Below, in pieces: positions 28,789 through 37,986 of a stretch of 64,000 bases of DNA. A program made the position numbers and the translations under genes. The notes under the pieces were generated by a model. It worked only from the letters and a program-made list of their open reading frames with translations, did no database searches and had not been told where the DNA came from. The DNA is from UBA6244 sp963676875 (GTDB taxonomy: Bacteria > Bacteroidota > Bacteroidia > Bacteroidales > F082): the NCBI GenBank assembly GCA_963676875.1, contig OY781436.1, positions 4,773,156-4,837,155 of the forward strand, in the 5' to 3' direction. Position 1 is the stretch's first letter. Each line of letters starts with the position of its first letter.

Positions 28789-28882
28789 TCACCCACTCAA
28801 CAAATGCAGACCCCAAACTTACATCCATCCTCACTTCCCAAAAATTCCTATCTTCGTTGGATAACTTTTTGTCCGATAGATA

Positions 28883-30817
28883 GTGACCAAACCAAAGGCC
28901 AACATAGGCTTACTGCTTGTTAATCTGCTCATTGCCATCAGTGGTTTTGGTCAGCAAGATTGTCATACCATTAAGGCAGTGGCTCCGGCTTACGTGCTGC
29001 TTCCCGACAAGGCCATTCACATTCTACACGATACCACACTCACGGTTTGTAATAACTACATATTGCTTACCGAGCAAAACGGTTACAATTTTTACAACAA
29101 ACTCATCGCAGCTTCGGAAAACCATGTGTTTTTAAAAGAATTGTACAAAATGGCGCTTGCCAGTCCGCCCACAGATACAGCCCTGCAAAAACAGAACCTG
29201 TTGAATGCCGAAGATGTGTACAAGCCCTTCGCAGGTCGTCCCATCCGGGAAATCAGAATTCAGGTGTTGAAACCCTTTGGTCCCACCATCATGGATACCA
29301 CGCGACCGGTTATCACCTACGTGGAAAAAGCACTGAATCCTACCCATGTGAACACCCGCGATTATGTGATTCGTAAAAAGCTCCTTTTTGAAAAACATGA
29401 CACAATCGACCCATTGATTTTGGTTGAAAATGCCCGCATCCTGACCAACCTCGGCTTTTTGCAGGACGCCTCCATCGTGGTAACTCCTTCGGTGGGCGAC
29501 TCGGTGGACGTGCTGGTGTTGGTAAAAGATAAATTCCCCTGGCTGGCGGTACCTAACATCGTAAGCTCCACCAAATTCGACCTTTACCTACGGCAAGCCA
29601 ACATCATGGGATTGGGACAGAGTGCGGGGGTTGGCCTTACCCTCGACACCAAAAGCAAACCACAATTCTATATGTCGAGCATCGATTACAGCGTCAACAA
29701 CATCTATCAGCTGATTGATGGTGAACTGTCGTACGATGTGGGAAACAACAGTCAGAACATCCGGCTTGACCTCACGCGACAGCTCATCCCTACCAAAGTG
29801 AACCTGGGCGGGGGTCTCACCATTTCAAACAATGCGGAAAACCTCATTACCGACCCTACCTATCTCGACAAAAGTCAATACTATTTCAACTACATGTATT
29901 ACGATGCCTGGGCTTCATATGTGATTCCGTTAAAAAAAATACTGCCCCATTTCAAATCCGACAACGTGTATTTTATTCCCGGAATTTCCTTTTCTAAAAC
30001 AAATTACTCCCAACGGCCCACCGTGACGCCGGACACCAACAGTCAGTTCTTCAACTACGACTACCTGCTTGGAAATCTGGTTGTTTCAAAACAAGATTAC
30101 TACCGAACCAACTACTTGATTAATTTTGGAAAAGCCGAATATGTCCCTTATGGTTTTCAAGCCAGCATCACAGGAGGATACTCGTGGACTGAATTTATGG
30201 AAAAACCTTACGCCGGTATGGGCTTGGGCGTTACCACGCACATCAATCACGTAGGTTTTATTTTTGGCAAATTTGAGCTTGGCAGTCATTTCACCGATGG
30301 ATGGGAACAAGGTGCCTTCAAGTTAGAAGCCATACACCTTACGGATTTAATTGTGAAAAAGCGAAACAAGTTCAGGGTATTGACTGAATTCTCTATTACT
30401 TCTTCCATCAACAGATTTTCCAACGACTTGCTATATTTGGGTGAGGAATATGGATTTGTGGGACTTAGCAGTGAATCATTTTATGGTCAACAACGTACTT
30501 TTTTGGAAACCACCTTTATTGATTACACGCCCTTTTACTTGTTTGGCTTTCGCATTGCATTGCTCGGATTTGGCAGTGTGGGAACCATCGGCCCACAACA
30601 CATGAAATTTGCCAACCGCCAGTTGCTCACCAATTTCGGGGTGGGTGCTTATGTGAAAAACGACTTTCTGGCATTTACCTCATTCGAATTCAGGGTGGCC
30701 TATTTTCCGGTGACACCCTCGGGCGTCAATCACATCGGGTTTTCTTTTTCCACACAGAACCTCCTGGAGCGGTTAAACTTTCTGTACACTAAACCGCAGC
30801 AGGTGCTGTATAAATAA
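28883..30817 (+). CDS. BamA/TamA-like outer-membrane protein with a POTRA-type domain
   Basis: The GTG start is forced by a stop two codons upstream. A signal peptide ends ISGFGQ. Residues about 150-215 resemble a POTRA domain (VIRKKLLFEKHDTIDPLILV, ILTNLGFLQDASIVV, VDVLVLVKDKFPW). The remaining 420 residues alternate barrel strands with Tyr/Phe-rich turns (SSIDYSVNNIYQLIDGELSY) and end with a C-terminal strand. The family inserts or exports outer-membrane proteins, but single-POTRA forms are poorly characterised. It stands alone before a T9SS-secreted protein. Confidence 0.75.
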   Translation: MTKPKANIGLLLVNLLIAISGFGQQDCHTIKAVAPAYVLLPDKAIHILHDTTLTVCNNYILLTEQNGYNFYNKLIAASENHVFLKELYKMALASPPTDTALQKQNLLNAEDVYKPFAGRPIREIRIQVLKPFGPTIMDTTRPVITYVEKALNPTHVNTRDYVIRKKLLFEKHDTIDPLILVENARILTNLGFLQDASIVVTPSVGDSVDVLVLVKDKFPWLAVPNIVSSTKFDLYLRQANIMGLGQSAGVGLTLDTKSKPQFYMSSIDYSVNNIYQLIDGELSYDVGNNSQNIRLDLTRQLIPTKVNLGGGLTISNNAENLITDPTYLDKSQYYFNYMYYDAWASYVIPLKKILPHFKSDNVYFIPGISFSKTNYSQRPTVTPDTNSQFFNYDYLLGNLVVSKQDYYRTNYLINFGKAEYVPYGFQASITGGYSWTEFMEKPYAGMGLGVTTHINHVGFIFGKFELGSHFTDGWEQGAFKLEAIHLTDLIVKKRNKFRVLTEFSITSSINRFSNDLLYLGEEYGFVGLSSESFYGQQRTFLETTFIDYTPFYLFGFRIALLGFGSVGTIGPQHMKFANRQLLTNFGVGAYVKNDFLAFTSFEFRVAYFPVTPSGVNHIGFSFSTQNLLERLNFLYTKPQQVLYK

Positions 30818-30991
30818 TGAATCAAAATTGCGCCAATACCCAACCGGGAATCACTCCTACCAAGCCGTTCCGTACATCATATGTTTTCCAACCCCACCAG
30901 AATCCACAACAGCTTTCCTTTCCGCCGAAAAAACCCTACATTTGTCCCGCTCACACATGCAAATACGTTCAAAAAAAAACTTTCCTCGCGT

Positions 30992-33900
30992 ATGAAAACA
31001 TTTTACTCCCTTTTCTTGCTCATTTTGTCCGCCCCTTTGTTTGCTCAAAACCCGGGCGACACACTCATGATTCAAACCTTTAACTACACACAAACCAACA
31101 GTCCTCAGGGTCGCGACACGGTGATCGACTTCCCTGACGATCCCGACCAAAAGTATGAGAAAATCATCATGCTCTACAACATGCGTTGTAAAGACGGTTT
31201 GATTTCGGTGCCCGGCAATACCAACAGGGGTTGTGGTGAATGGGATTATAGTTGCAACACCTATATCATCGATTCGTCGCGGGTGGACTCGGTATTGAGT
31301 TTTACCAACTCCCATAGTATCTCGGCCTTTTCAGGAAGCAGTTTTCCCTACGTAACAACATCGCTTTACGACTACTACCAGTACCGTGAAAAAAACGTGG
31401 CAATCAACAATACCATCTCCGAAAACATCATCCCCGTGGGATCGGGAAACCTGTCGCTGGGACAAGTATTGGCCACGGAAAACCATAGCGGAAAATCACA
31501 ATATTTGTTTTTACAATCGGAACTTATGTCGGCAGGACTCACTTCCGGCGATATCAACGGACTTATATTCAACGTATTGAACAATGGAGCCGCCGCCCAT
31601 TATTTACGGGTTAGGATGAAGGCTACCGACAAAACCAACCTCAACAGCGGCACCCCTGATGTGGATGATTTCTCGGAAGTGTATTTCTACGACAGGCTTT
31701 TCACCAACGGAACAAACCGCATTCAGTTTCACACACCTTTCAATTGGGATGGCACTTCCAACCTCTTGGTGGAGTTTTCGTTTACCAACAACACCCCCGA
31801 TGACCCCCTGAGTATTGAAGGAGAAAACCTCCCATTTACAGCCGGATTGGTGGCCAACAATGGCTATAATTTAAACTCCGTAAACGGACAAATAGACATA
31901 CCTACAGCTCCTTTTTCGACCATTTCCGATGAAATTACCGTGAGTTTCTGGAGCTATGGCAACGAAAATCTGCAACCCTCCAACAACAGCATCATTTACG
32001 CCACCGACGACAACAACAACAGAACAGTAAACATCCATCTGCCCTGGGGCAATGGCAATGTATATTTTGATTGTGGTAACAGTGGCGGAGGATACGACCG
32101 CATCGACAAAGCTGCTACCCCCGACGAATACGAAGGAAGCTGGAGTCATTGGGCCTTTACCAAAAATGCCGCCACGGGCATCATGAGCATATACCACAAC
32201 GGACAACTTTGGTTGGATGGCACGGGAAAAACCCTTCCGATGAACATTCAACAGATGATATTGGCCACCAGTGGCACTGCCGACCGTTCCTACTTCGGTA
32301 AAATCAGCGAATTCAGGGTTTGGAATAAGGAACTTTCCGGTGAAACCATTCAGGACTGGATGTATAAATCGTTGGATAATACCCACCCCGATTACAGCAA
32401 CCTGGTGGCTTACTATCCCCTGAATGAAGGTTCCGGTACAACGGTTGCAGACCTATCTCCCAATGCCGAAACAGCCCAGATAACCGACTACCTCTACTGG
32501 GTTTGGGAACGTGGAAACCAATTGAACAGAGGGTTTGAAGCCACCCAAAACCGTCCGAATATCAGCTTTTTGCAAGGCAACTACGACCTCACCATAACGG
32601 ATGAAATCGTGACCGACTCCGTCAGGCTCAACCCCAATATCGTGCGGGCTTATGAGATTATCCCCCAATACGGAACCACACACTCCGACAGCATCAACCA
32701 AATATCGGTAAATGAGTTTTGGGCTTCACAATATGTACATACTTTCGACCCGGAAGGGTTGGTGATCGACTCCATGTTGGTAGCGGCCACCGACACCATC
32801 GAAATCACTCAGTTGAGTTATTACGGACGCTATCCCGCCAAGGTGGAAATCATGTCGTTTGTTACCCCCTACGGCATCTACCTCGATTTGGGCATGGAGG
32901 GCAAAACCTGGGCCTTCGATGTTACCGACTACGCACCTGTATTGAAAGGTACCAAGCGCATGACCATCGAACGGGGTGGACAACGTCAGGAAGATATGGA
33001 CATCCGCTTTATGTATATCGTGGGAACACCACCCAGAGATGTGCTGGATTTCAACCAGATATGGCGTGCCGACAGCAAAAACTACACCGACATTATGGAC
33101 GATCGCGCCTTCGAACCACGTGATTTTTATTTCAAACCCTATGCCGGTGCATACAAATTCAGGTCGGTGATTACCGGTCACGGACAACAGGGTGAATTTA
33201 CCGCACGAAACCATACCCTCAACATCGATGGCGGCGAAGTAGAATACCAATGGCGCGTGTGGAAAGAATGTGCCGACAACGCTATTTTCCCTCAGGGAGG
33301 AACCTGGATTTACGACCGTGCCGGATGGTGTCCCGGGGCACCCAGCGATGTATATGAATTTGACCTGACAGAATTCGTACAACCGGGCGAAACCCATCAA
33401 CTGGATTACGGATTGATTTATGCCAACGGAGCCAGCAACTACATCGTTAACAATCAGTTGATCACCTATGGCGCACCCAACTTTAGTCTGGATGCTTCCA
33501 TCGATAAAATCCTCAAACCCAACTCGGAAGATGCAAGCCAAACACGCTTTAATCCGGCATGCTCCTACCCCGAAATTGTGATACAAAACACCGGAAGCAC
33601 ACCCCTTACCAGCCTCAACATCGAATATTTTGTGGAAGGTGGCGAAACGGAAAACCTTACCTGGACAGGATCGCTCAACTTCCTGGAAAAGGATACCGTA
33701 GTCCTTCCCGTATCTCAACTTTCGTTCTGGCTTGGAACTGCCGACCGGTTTACCGTCCATATCAGTCAACCCAATAATGGCACAGACGAGTATCCACACA
33801 ACAACAGCCTCACGGCACCTTTCGACGACATCGATGTATATCCGGCCAACGAACTGATTTACATACAACTAAAAACCAACAACTATGCCTACCAAACCTC

Positions 33901-34444
33901 CTACACCCTGTATGATGGCGACGGTAACGTGTATTTTGAACGGTACGATTGCGAAAACAACACCGTGTATGAGGATGGATTTTTATTGGGTCCCGGATGC
34001 TATAAGTTGCGTATCGACGACAGTGGCGGCAACGGATTGGATTTCTGGGCACAGCCGGCTCAGGGAACGGGTTATATTCGCGTGAAGGATGCCGATGGAA
34101 ACATCCTCCACACCCTCGACCCTGATTTCGGGAATTTTTCGGTGTTTGAGTTTGGCATGGGGAATATTACCTCCATCAGTCAAGGTAAGCTGCCATTTTC
34201 CATCAACCTTTATCCCAACCCGACTTCGGAGAAACTGAAAGTCAACATGGAAGGGGTGACAAATGTGCATGTTTCCGCCGTACTCACCAATGCAGTGATG
34301 GCTAAGATGGCGTCCTACGAATGGAATGTGGATGGAAACGCTGTGAACACGGAGCTCGACTTAAGCGATCTACCTTCGGGAATTTACTTTTTGCAAATAA
34401 CTGTGGGCGACCGAATGTCAACTGAGAAAATTATCAAGTACTAA
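30992..34444 (+). CDS. T9SS-secreted PNGase F-like protein with a LamG domain
   Basis: The ATG at 30992 gives a standard signal peptide (MKTFYSLFLLILSAPLFAQ); the longer frame has a non-secretory N-terminus. The 1150-aa protein starts with a domain containing CGEWDYSC. A LamG/concanavalin-like insert follows at about residues 270-450 (EITVSFWSYGNENL, SWSHWAFTKNAATGIMSIYH). Two PNGase F-like jelly-roll domains come next (GYITYGRYP-type region, then the characteristic WIYDRAGWCPGAPSDVYEF). It ends with a type A T9SS sorting domain (INLYPNPTSEKL to STEKIIKY). Peptide-N-glycanase activity on glycoproteins is plausible but unproven. Confidence 0.85.
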   Translation: MKTFYSLFLLILSAPLFAQNPGDTLMIQTFNYTQTNSPQGRDTVIDFPDDPDQKYEKIIMLYNMRCKDGLISVPGNTNRGCGEWDYSCNTYIIDSSRVDSVLSFTNSHSISAFSGSSFPYVTTSLYDYYQYREKNVAINNTISENIIPVGSGNLSLGQVLATENHSGKSQYLFLQSELMSAGLTSGDINGLIFNVLNNGAAAHYLRVRMKATDKTNLNSGTPDVDDFSEVYFYDRLFTNGTNRIQFHTPFNWDGTSNLLVEFSFTNNTPDDPLSIEGENLPFTAGLVANNGYNLNSVNGQIDIPTAPFSTISDEITVSFWSYGNENLQPSNNSIIYATDDNNNRTVNIHLPWGNGNVYFDCGNSGGGYDRIDKAATPDEYEGSWSHWAFTKNAATGIMSIYHNGQLWLDGTGKTLPMNIQQMILATSGTADRSYFGKISEFRVWNKELSGETIQDWMYKSLDNTHPDYSNLVAYYPLNEGSGTTVADLSPNAETAQITDYLYWVWERGNQLNRGFEATQNRPNISFLQGNYDLTITDEIVTDSVRLNPNIVRAYEIIPQYGTTHSDSINQISVNEFWASQYVHTFDPEGLVIDSMLVAATDTIEITQLSYYGRYPAKVEIMSFVTPYGIYLDLGMEGKTWAFDVTDYAPVLKGTKRMTIERGGQRQEDMDIRFMYIVGTPPRDVLDFNQIWRADSKNYTDIMDDRAFEPRDFYFKPYAGAYKFRSVITGHGQQGEFTARNHTLNIDGGEVEYQWRVWKECADNAIFPQGGTWIYDRAGWCPGAPSDVYEFDLTEFVQPGETHQLDYGLIYANGASNYIVNNQLITYGAPNFSLDASIDKILKPNSEDASQTRFNPACSYPEIVIQNTGSTPLTSLNIEYFVEGGETENLTWTGSLNFLEKDTVVLPVSQLSFWLGTADRFTVHISQPNNGTDEYPHNNSLTAPFDDIDVYPANELIYIQLKTNNYAYQTSYTLYDGDGNVYFERYDCENNTVYEDGFLLGPGCYKLRIDDSGGNGLDFWAQPAQGTGYIRVKDADGNILHTLDPDFGNFSVFEFGMGNITSISQGKLPFSINLYPNPTSEKLKVNMEGVTNVHVSAVLTNAVMAKMASYEWNVDGNAVNTELDLSDLPSGIYFLQITVGDRMSTEKIIKY

Positions 34445-34459
34445 ACAGCGGATATTACC

Positions 34460-34467
34460 TACCTTTG
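34460..34467 (+). promoter_or_regulatory. -7-like box before the patatin gene
   Basis: TACCTTTG fits TAnnTTTG, 18 nt before the ATG at 34486. No suitable -33 TTG is seen. Confidence 0.4.
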
Positions 34468-34485
34468 CAGTAAACACTATTGCAA

Positions 34486-35379
34486 ATGGAATCTACTTTA
34501 ACCACAAAATCCAAAATAGCACTGGTACTTTCGGGTGGTGGTGCGCGGGGAATTGCTCACATTGGTATAATTGAAGAGCTTGAGAAACAAGGCTTTGAAA
34601 TCACCTCGATTGCCGGCACCTCCATGGGTGCCCTGGTGGGTGGTGTCTATGCTCTGGGAAAGATGGAAGAATTTAAACAATGGCTCTATTCCCTCGATCG
34701 CACCAAAGTACTTAGTCTGATAGACTTTACCTTCAGTAACCAGGGACTGGTAAAAGGCGACAAGGTGTTGAACAGGATGAAGGAATTTATTTCTGACGAA
34801 AACATCGAGGAATTGAGCATACCTTATGCCGCCGTGGCCGTAGATTTGCTTAACAAAAAGGAAGTGGTTTTTACCTCCGGAAGCATATACAAAGCCATTC
34901 GTGCTTCCATCGCCATACCTACGGTGTTGCAGCCGGTAAAAATTAAAAACGGACTACTAATCGACGGTGGCGTACTCAACAACCTGCCCATAAATCAAGT
35001 GAGCAGAACCGAGGGCGACTTGTTGGTGGCGGTGAACGTAAACGCCGACATTCCCCTCGACAAACCCCGCGTTACCAAAGAGGAAAAGCAAAACCGACTG
35101 AGCATATATCAACAGAAAATGAAGGACTTCTACCATCAGTTTAACTGGGGAAACGCCAAGGAAAGCGAAGAACAACTGGGCTATTTCGATCTGCTGAACA
35201 AAACCCTGGCCTTAATGACCCAACACATTGCTGAAGTGTCCATGGAAAAATACCCACCCGACCTTTTGATACAGGTTTCCAGAGAAGCCAGTACCATGTT
35301 CGATTTTTACAAGGCCGAAGAGTTGGTGGAAATAGGACGATTGGCAGCCCAAAAAGCGCTGGCCGGTGATGGAAAATAG
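34486..35379 (+). CDS. Patatin-like phospholipase (RssA/NTE type)
   Basis: The ATG at 34486 is favoured over a TTG two codons earlier. This 297-aa cytosolic protein has the oxyanion motif GGGARGIAHIGII, the nucleophile elbow GTSMGALVGG (catalytic Ser) and the dyad Asp in LIDGGVLNNLP. Such proteins hydrolyse acyl esters of phospholipids or related lipids. Its end overlaps the following alkyltransferase start by 11 nt, so the two are translationally coupled. Confidence 0.93.
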   Translation: MESTLTTKSKIALVLSGGGARGIAHIGIIEELEKQGFEITSIAGTSMGALVGGVYALGKMEEFKQWLYSLDRTKVLSLIDFTFSNQGLVKGDKVLNRMKEFISDENIEELSIPYAAVAVDLLNKKEVVFTSGSIYKAIRASIAIPTVLQPVKIKNGLLIDGGVLNNLPINQVSRTEGDLLVAVNVNADIPLDKPRVTKEEKQNRLSIYQQKMKDFYHQFNWGNAKESEEQLGYFDLLNKTLALMTQHIAEVSMEKYPPDLLIQVSREASTMFDFYKAEELVEIGRLAAQKALAGDGK

Positions 35380-35902
35380 CGTGTGGACACAATCGTTTCG
35401 TTCGCCCTTTGGCGAGCTGTTGCTGGGTGACTATCAAGGACAATTGTGTTTGTGCGACTGGCGCCACCGAAAGATGCGCGACACCATCGACAGGAGGATT
35501 CAAACCCAACTCAAGGCCATCTACAAAGAAGGCAACACACCCACCATTGCCTTGGCCATCAGGCAATTGAATGAATACTTTACAGGAACCCGAACCCAAT
35601 TCGACCTTCCCGTCCTGTTGGTTGGAACCGACTTTCAGAAAACCGTGTGGGAAGACTTGTTGCACATCCCCTACGGACAAACAGTCAGCTATCTGGCACT
35701 TTCCCAACGCCTCGGCAATGTCCAGGCCATCAGGGCAGTAGCAGCAGCCAACGGCGCCAATACCCTTTCTATCATCGTCCCCTGCCACCGCGTGGTGGGT
35801 CACGACGGCAAGCCGGTGGGCTATGCCGGCGGAATTTCGGTGAAAAAGAAATTGTTGGAGATGGAGGGCTACCCTTCTGGCAATCAGCTTAGTTTGTTTT
35901 AA
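35369..35902 (+). CDS. ogt: Methylated-DNA--protein-cysteine methyltransferase
   Basis: This 177-aa protein has the active-site motif IVPCHRVVG, the preceding helix-turn-helix (TVSYLALSQRLGNVQAIRAV) and the Asn hinge (AAANGANTLSII). It repairs O6-alkylguanine by transferring the alkyl group to its Cys. The ATG at 35369 lies inside the upstream gene. An in-frame GTG one codon earlier is possible. No Ada regulator is nearby. Confidence 0.95.
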   Translation: MENSVWTQSFRSPFGELLLGDYQGQLCLCDWRHRKMRDTIDRRIQTQLKAIYKEGNTPTIALAIRQLNEYFTGTRTQFDLPVLLVGTDFQKTVWEDLLHIPYGQTVSYLALSQRLGNVQAIRAVAAANGANTLSIIVPCHRVVGHDGKPVGYAGGISVKKKLLEMEGYPSGNQLSLF

Positions 35903-36053
35903 ATATTTTTTGAGGACAAGGGATGGGTCAAAAGATAACCGGATGAAATAAGCTTTCAATTCACATCAATCTTATACCTCCTTAATCCAACAACTTGATA
36001 ATACCTCATTAAAAGCAAAGCAATGCAAAAATAACCTTAGTAAAATTCATCCC

Positions 36054-36083
36054 TTGTGGTACAAAATTTTATTTGTATTTTTG
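36054..36083 (+). promoter_or_regulatory. Promoter of the putative RiPP operon
   Basis: TTG (36054-36056) and TATTTTTG (36076-36083) are spaced by 19 nt, a full match to the Bacteroidota TTG/TAnnTTTG pattern. The expected start of transcription near 36090 is about 60 nt before the first ORF. The rest of 35903-36149 shows nothing else. Confidence 0.7.
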
Positions 36084-36149
36084 ATTCGCTTAATAACCCA
36101 TCAATAGGGCAAAGCCAAGTGTTTCCGGTATCCGGATTTGAGTTTGATA

Positions 36150-36440
36150 ATGAATAATTACGTAATACATATCAGTATCTTCAGTCGCTCTGTGAAGCAT
36201 ATGTTACTGATTTGGCGTAACATCAAGCACTTTTTCACGGCAGAGAATCTATCCGGCGTGGGCGCCAAAGCCCATGAACCAGCCACTGAAAACCACCAAC
36301 CCAAAACGCTTGGTTCGCATACCAAAGGATATCACGCAACTGACACATCGATAATAAAACATATGATTGGCGTTTGTTTGGAAGGAATGGGCTTCAAACA
36401 ACTCCATAACCATTATTTGTCCATTCAATTAATAACTTAA
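36150..36440 (+). CDS. Possible small protein upstream of the Cys-rich peptide, 96 aa
   Basis: An ORF from ATG 36150 (or TTG 36138) runs to 3 nt before the 28-residue peptide gene and lies downstream of a good promoter, so it is likely transcribed. The N-terminus is basic and hydrophobic (YVIHISIFSRSVKHMLLIW). The rest is His/Thr-rich and resembles nothing I know. It could be a real operon member, or an untranslated leader that happens to be open. Composition does not decide. Confidence 0.35.
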   Translation: MNNYVIHISIFSRSVKHMLLIWRNIKHFFTAENLSGVGAKAHEPATENHQPKTLGSHTKGYHATDTSIIKHMIGVCLEGMGFKQLHNHYLSIQLIT

Positions 36441-36443
36441 GCT

Positions 36444-36530
36444 ATGTTAACAGAAGTAGTACAAGTAGAAAAAACTACTTACGCCGTACATTCCTGCTGC
36501 GATCATGCTTGTGGTTGCAACGACCGATAA
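36444..36530 (+). CDS. Candidate RiPP precursor peptide, 28 aa, Cys-rich
   Basis: A 28-codon ORF starts at ATG 36444 and stops at 36530. The first 16 residues are mostly polar/aliphatic (MLTEVVQVEKTTYAV...) and would be a leader. The C-terminal part holds HSCCDHACGCNDR, four Cys in a CC-x3-CxC pattern with neighbouring His, Asp and Asn. It precedes a radical SAM/SPASM gene, with a terminator-like hairpin in between that would make precursor mRNA more abundant than enzyme mRNA. All of this is typical of a substrate of a radical SAM peptide maturase. I do not recognise the peptide family. No cleavage motif such as GG is present. Confidence 0.7.
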   Translation: MLTEVVQVEKTTYAVHSCCDHACGCNDR

Positions 36531-36548
36531 GGTCATGTACAAAGTTAG

Positions 36549-36586
36549 AAGGGGATGTGGATTACCCCGCATCCCCTTTATTATTT
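36549..36586 (+). terminator. Attenuating hairpin between precursor and radical SAM gene
   Basis: A 12-bp stem (36549-36560 with 36567-36578, GGGGATG/CATCCCC core, one G-T pair) with a 6-nt loop is followed by TATTATTTAG. The T tract is imperfect, so partial termination or mRNA stabilisation of the upstream part is more likely than a full stop. Confidence 0.6.
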
Positions 36587-36606
36587 AGTTTTCAAATTAG
36601 CTCAAG

Positions 36607-37974
36607 ATGAACCAAGTAGATCAAAAGAACCTCAACGCCCAAAATATATTTTCAATTGCTGTAGGAGATTATTTTGAAAAAGAACCGGAATCCATTCAAC
36701 TGGTTTATTCCCCTTTTACACAAAAAACTTTCATTGCCCAACCCGACTTTGTTGAACAATTGAACCGGCAGGTGGATCACCCTGACCAAGCCGACGACAA
36801 CATCAAACCCTTGCTGCAACAAATAATCCCTTCAAAAAAGGTGGAAGAATACCTGGAACCACGTGTATTGGAAGAAGGATTTAACACCTTGCTCATTTTG
36901 CCCAACAACATTTGCAATTTTAGTTGTTCCTACTGCTATTCGGCCAAAGGACGCTCCGGCAAAAAACTAACCAAAGAAACACTCAAAGTAGCACTCGACG
37001 ATTTTATCAACCCCAAAACCATCAAAGAAAAAAAGTGCTTTATTTCCATACTTGGCGGCGGAGAACCGCTCATGACGTGGGATTTAATTAAATTTATCTT
37101 GGAGTACGGCACCGAACGGGCCAAGCAATTCGACTACTACATCTGGTTTTCGCTGGTAACCAACGGGTCCATCATGACGGAAGAGATGTTGGCAACCTTT
37201 AAAAGCCACAATATCCGTCTGGCCTTTTCATTCGAAATACTGGAAGAAATTCAAAACTTCCAACGTGGGCACCACGATCAGGTGAGCCAAAACCTGCGAA
37301 AGGTTGTAGATACCGGAATACAAGTGAGAATTCGCTCCACCATCACCAAGGAGAATGTGGCATTGCAGGAACAAATGATACAAACCGTGGCAGAAAAATA
37401 TCCCGAAATCGACACCGTTGTGCTTGAGGAGGTGACAGACGAAGATTATTTCGATACGCCGGAAAAAATGGAAAAGTTTTACGCCGATTTTCTGACCCAT
37501 TTTAACAAAGCTTTTGATCTGGGCAAACAACTAAATATCAATGTTGAGTGCAGTACGTTCAGAAACAACCACTTGTTTATCGACAGATTTTGTCCGGGCG
37601 TGCTTTGCTTAACTCCCGAAGCCACCTACTCCACCTGTTCGCGCATATCCGCTCCCCACGATCCCGGATATGAAGAAAGCATCTGGGGTAAAATAGACGA
37701 GGACCGGGTTGAATTGGACGACCGGCGTCTGGAAGAATTAATCAACGGATACAATGTGTACAGTCGCCCGGAATGTGCCAACTGCTTCACAAAATGGCAT
37801 TGTGGCGGAGGATGTTACGCGCACAAGTTTATTTATAGCGACGAAACCATCGAGGTAATTTGCAATTACAAAAGGGCCTATCTGAAAATCCGTTTGTTGA
37901 ACGATTTGGATCAAACCTACCGTCAAAAACATCAAATCTCGTTAAAAGAATTTATCCTGAGCAAAATCAATTGA
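36607..37974 (+). CDS. Radical SAM/SPASM peptide maturase
   Basis: This 455-aa protein has an N-terminal region of about 95 residues that could be the peptide-recognition part. The radical SAM cluster CNFSCSYCY follows (C103, C107, C110), then GGGEPLMTW. The C-terminal SPASM region is Cys-rich (FCPGVLCLTPEATYSTC, then ECANCFTKWHCGGGC and later VICNY), enough for two auxiliary Fe-S clusters. SPASM enzymes make thioether or C-C crosslinks in peptides, or mature enzyme subunits. The 28-residue Cys-rich ORF just upstream is the obvious substrate. The chemistry (sactionine, thioether or other crosslink) cannot be read from sequence. Confidence 0.92.
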   Translation: MNQVDQKNLNAQNIFSIAVGDYFEKEPESIQLVYSPFTQKTFIAQPDFVEQLNRQVDHPDQADDNIKPLLQQIIPSKKVEEYLEPRVLEEGFNTLLILPNNICNFSCSYCYSAKGRSGKKLTKETLKVALDDFINPKTIKEKKCFISILGGGEPLMTWDLIKFILEYGTERAKQFDYYIWFSLVTNGSIMTEEMLATFKSHNIRLAFSFEILEEIQNFQRGHHDQVSQNLRKVVDTGIQVRIRSTITKENVALQEQMIQTVAEKYPEIDTVVLEEVTDEDYFDTPEKMEKFYADFLTHFNKAFDLGKQLNINVECSTFRNNHLFIDRFCPGVLCLTPEATYSTCSRISAPHDPGYEESIWGKIDEDRVELDDRRLEELINGYNVYSRPECANCFTKWHCGGGCYAHKFIYSDETIEVICNYKRAYLKIRLLNDLDQTYRQKHQISLKEFILSKIN

Positions 37975-37986
37975 GATGGAATTGGT

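Noticed and set aside
32726..33868. Minus-strand ORF of 380 codons opposite the PNGase F-like gene
   Set aside because: It is a shadow frame of a gene with clear domains and has no protein-like motifs.
35141..35959. Minus-strand ORF of 272 codons
   Set aside because: Antisense to the patatin and alkyltransferase genes, which both have catalytic motifs.
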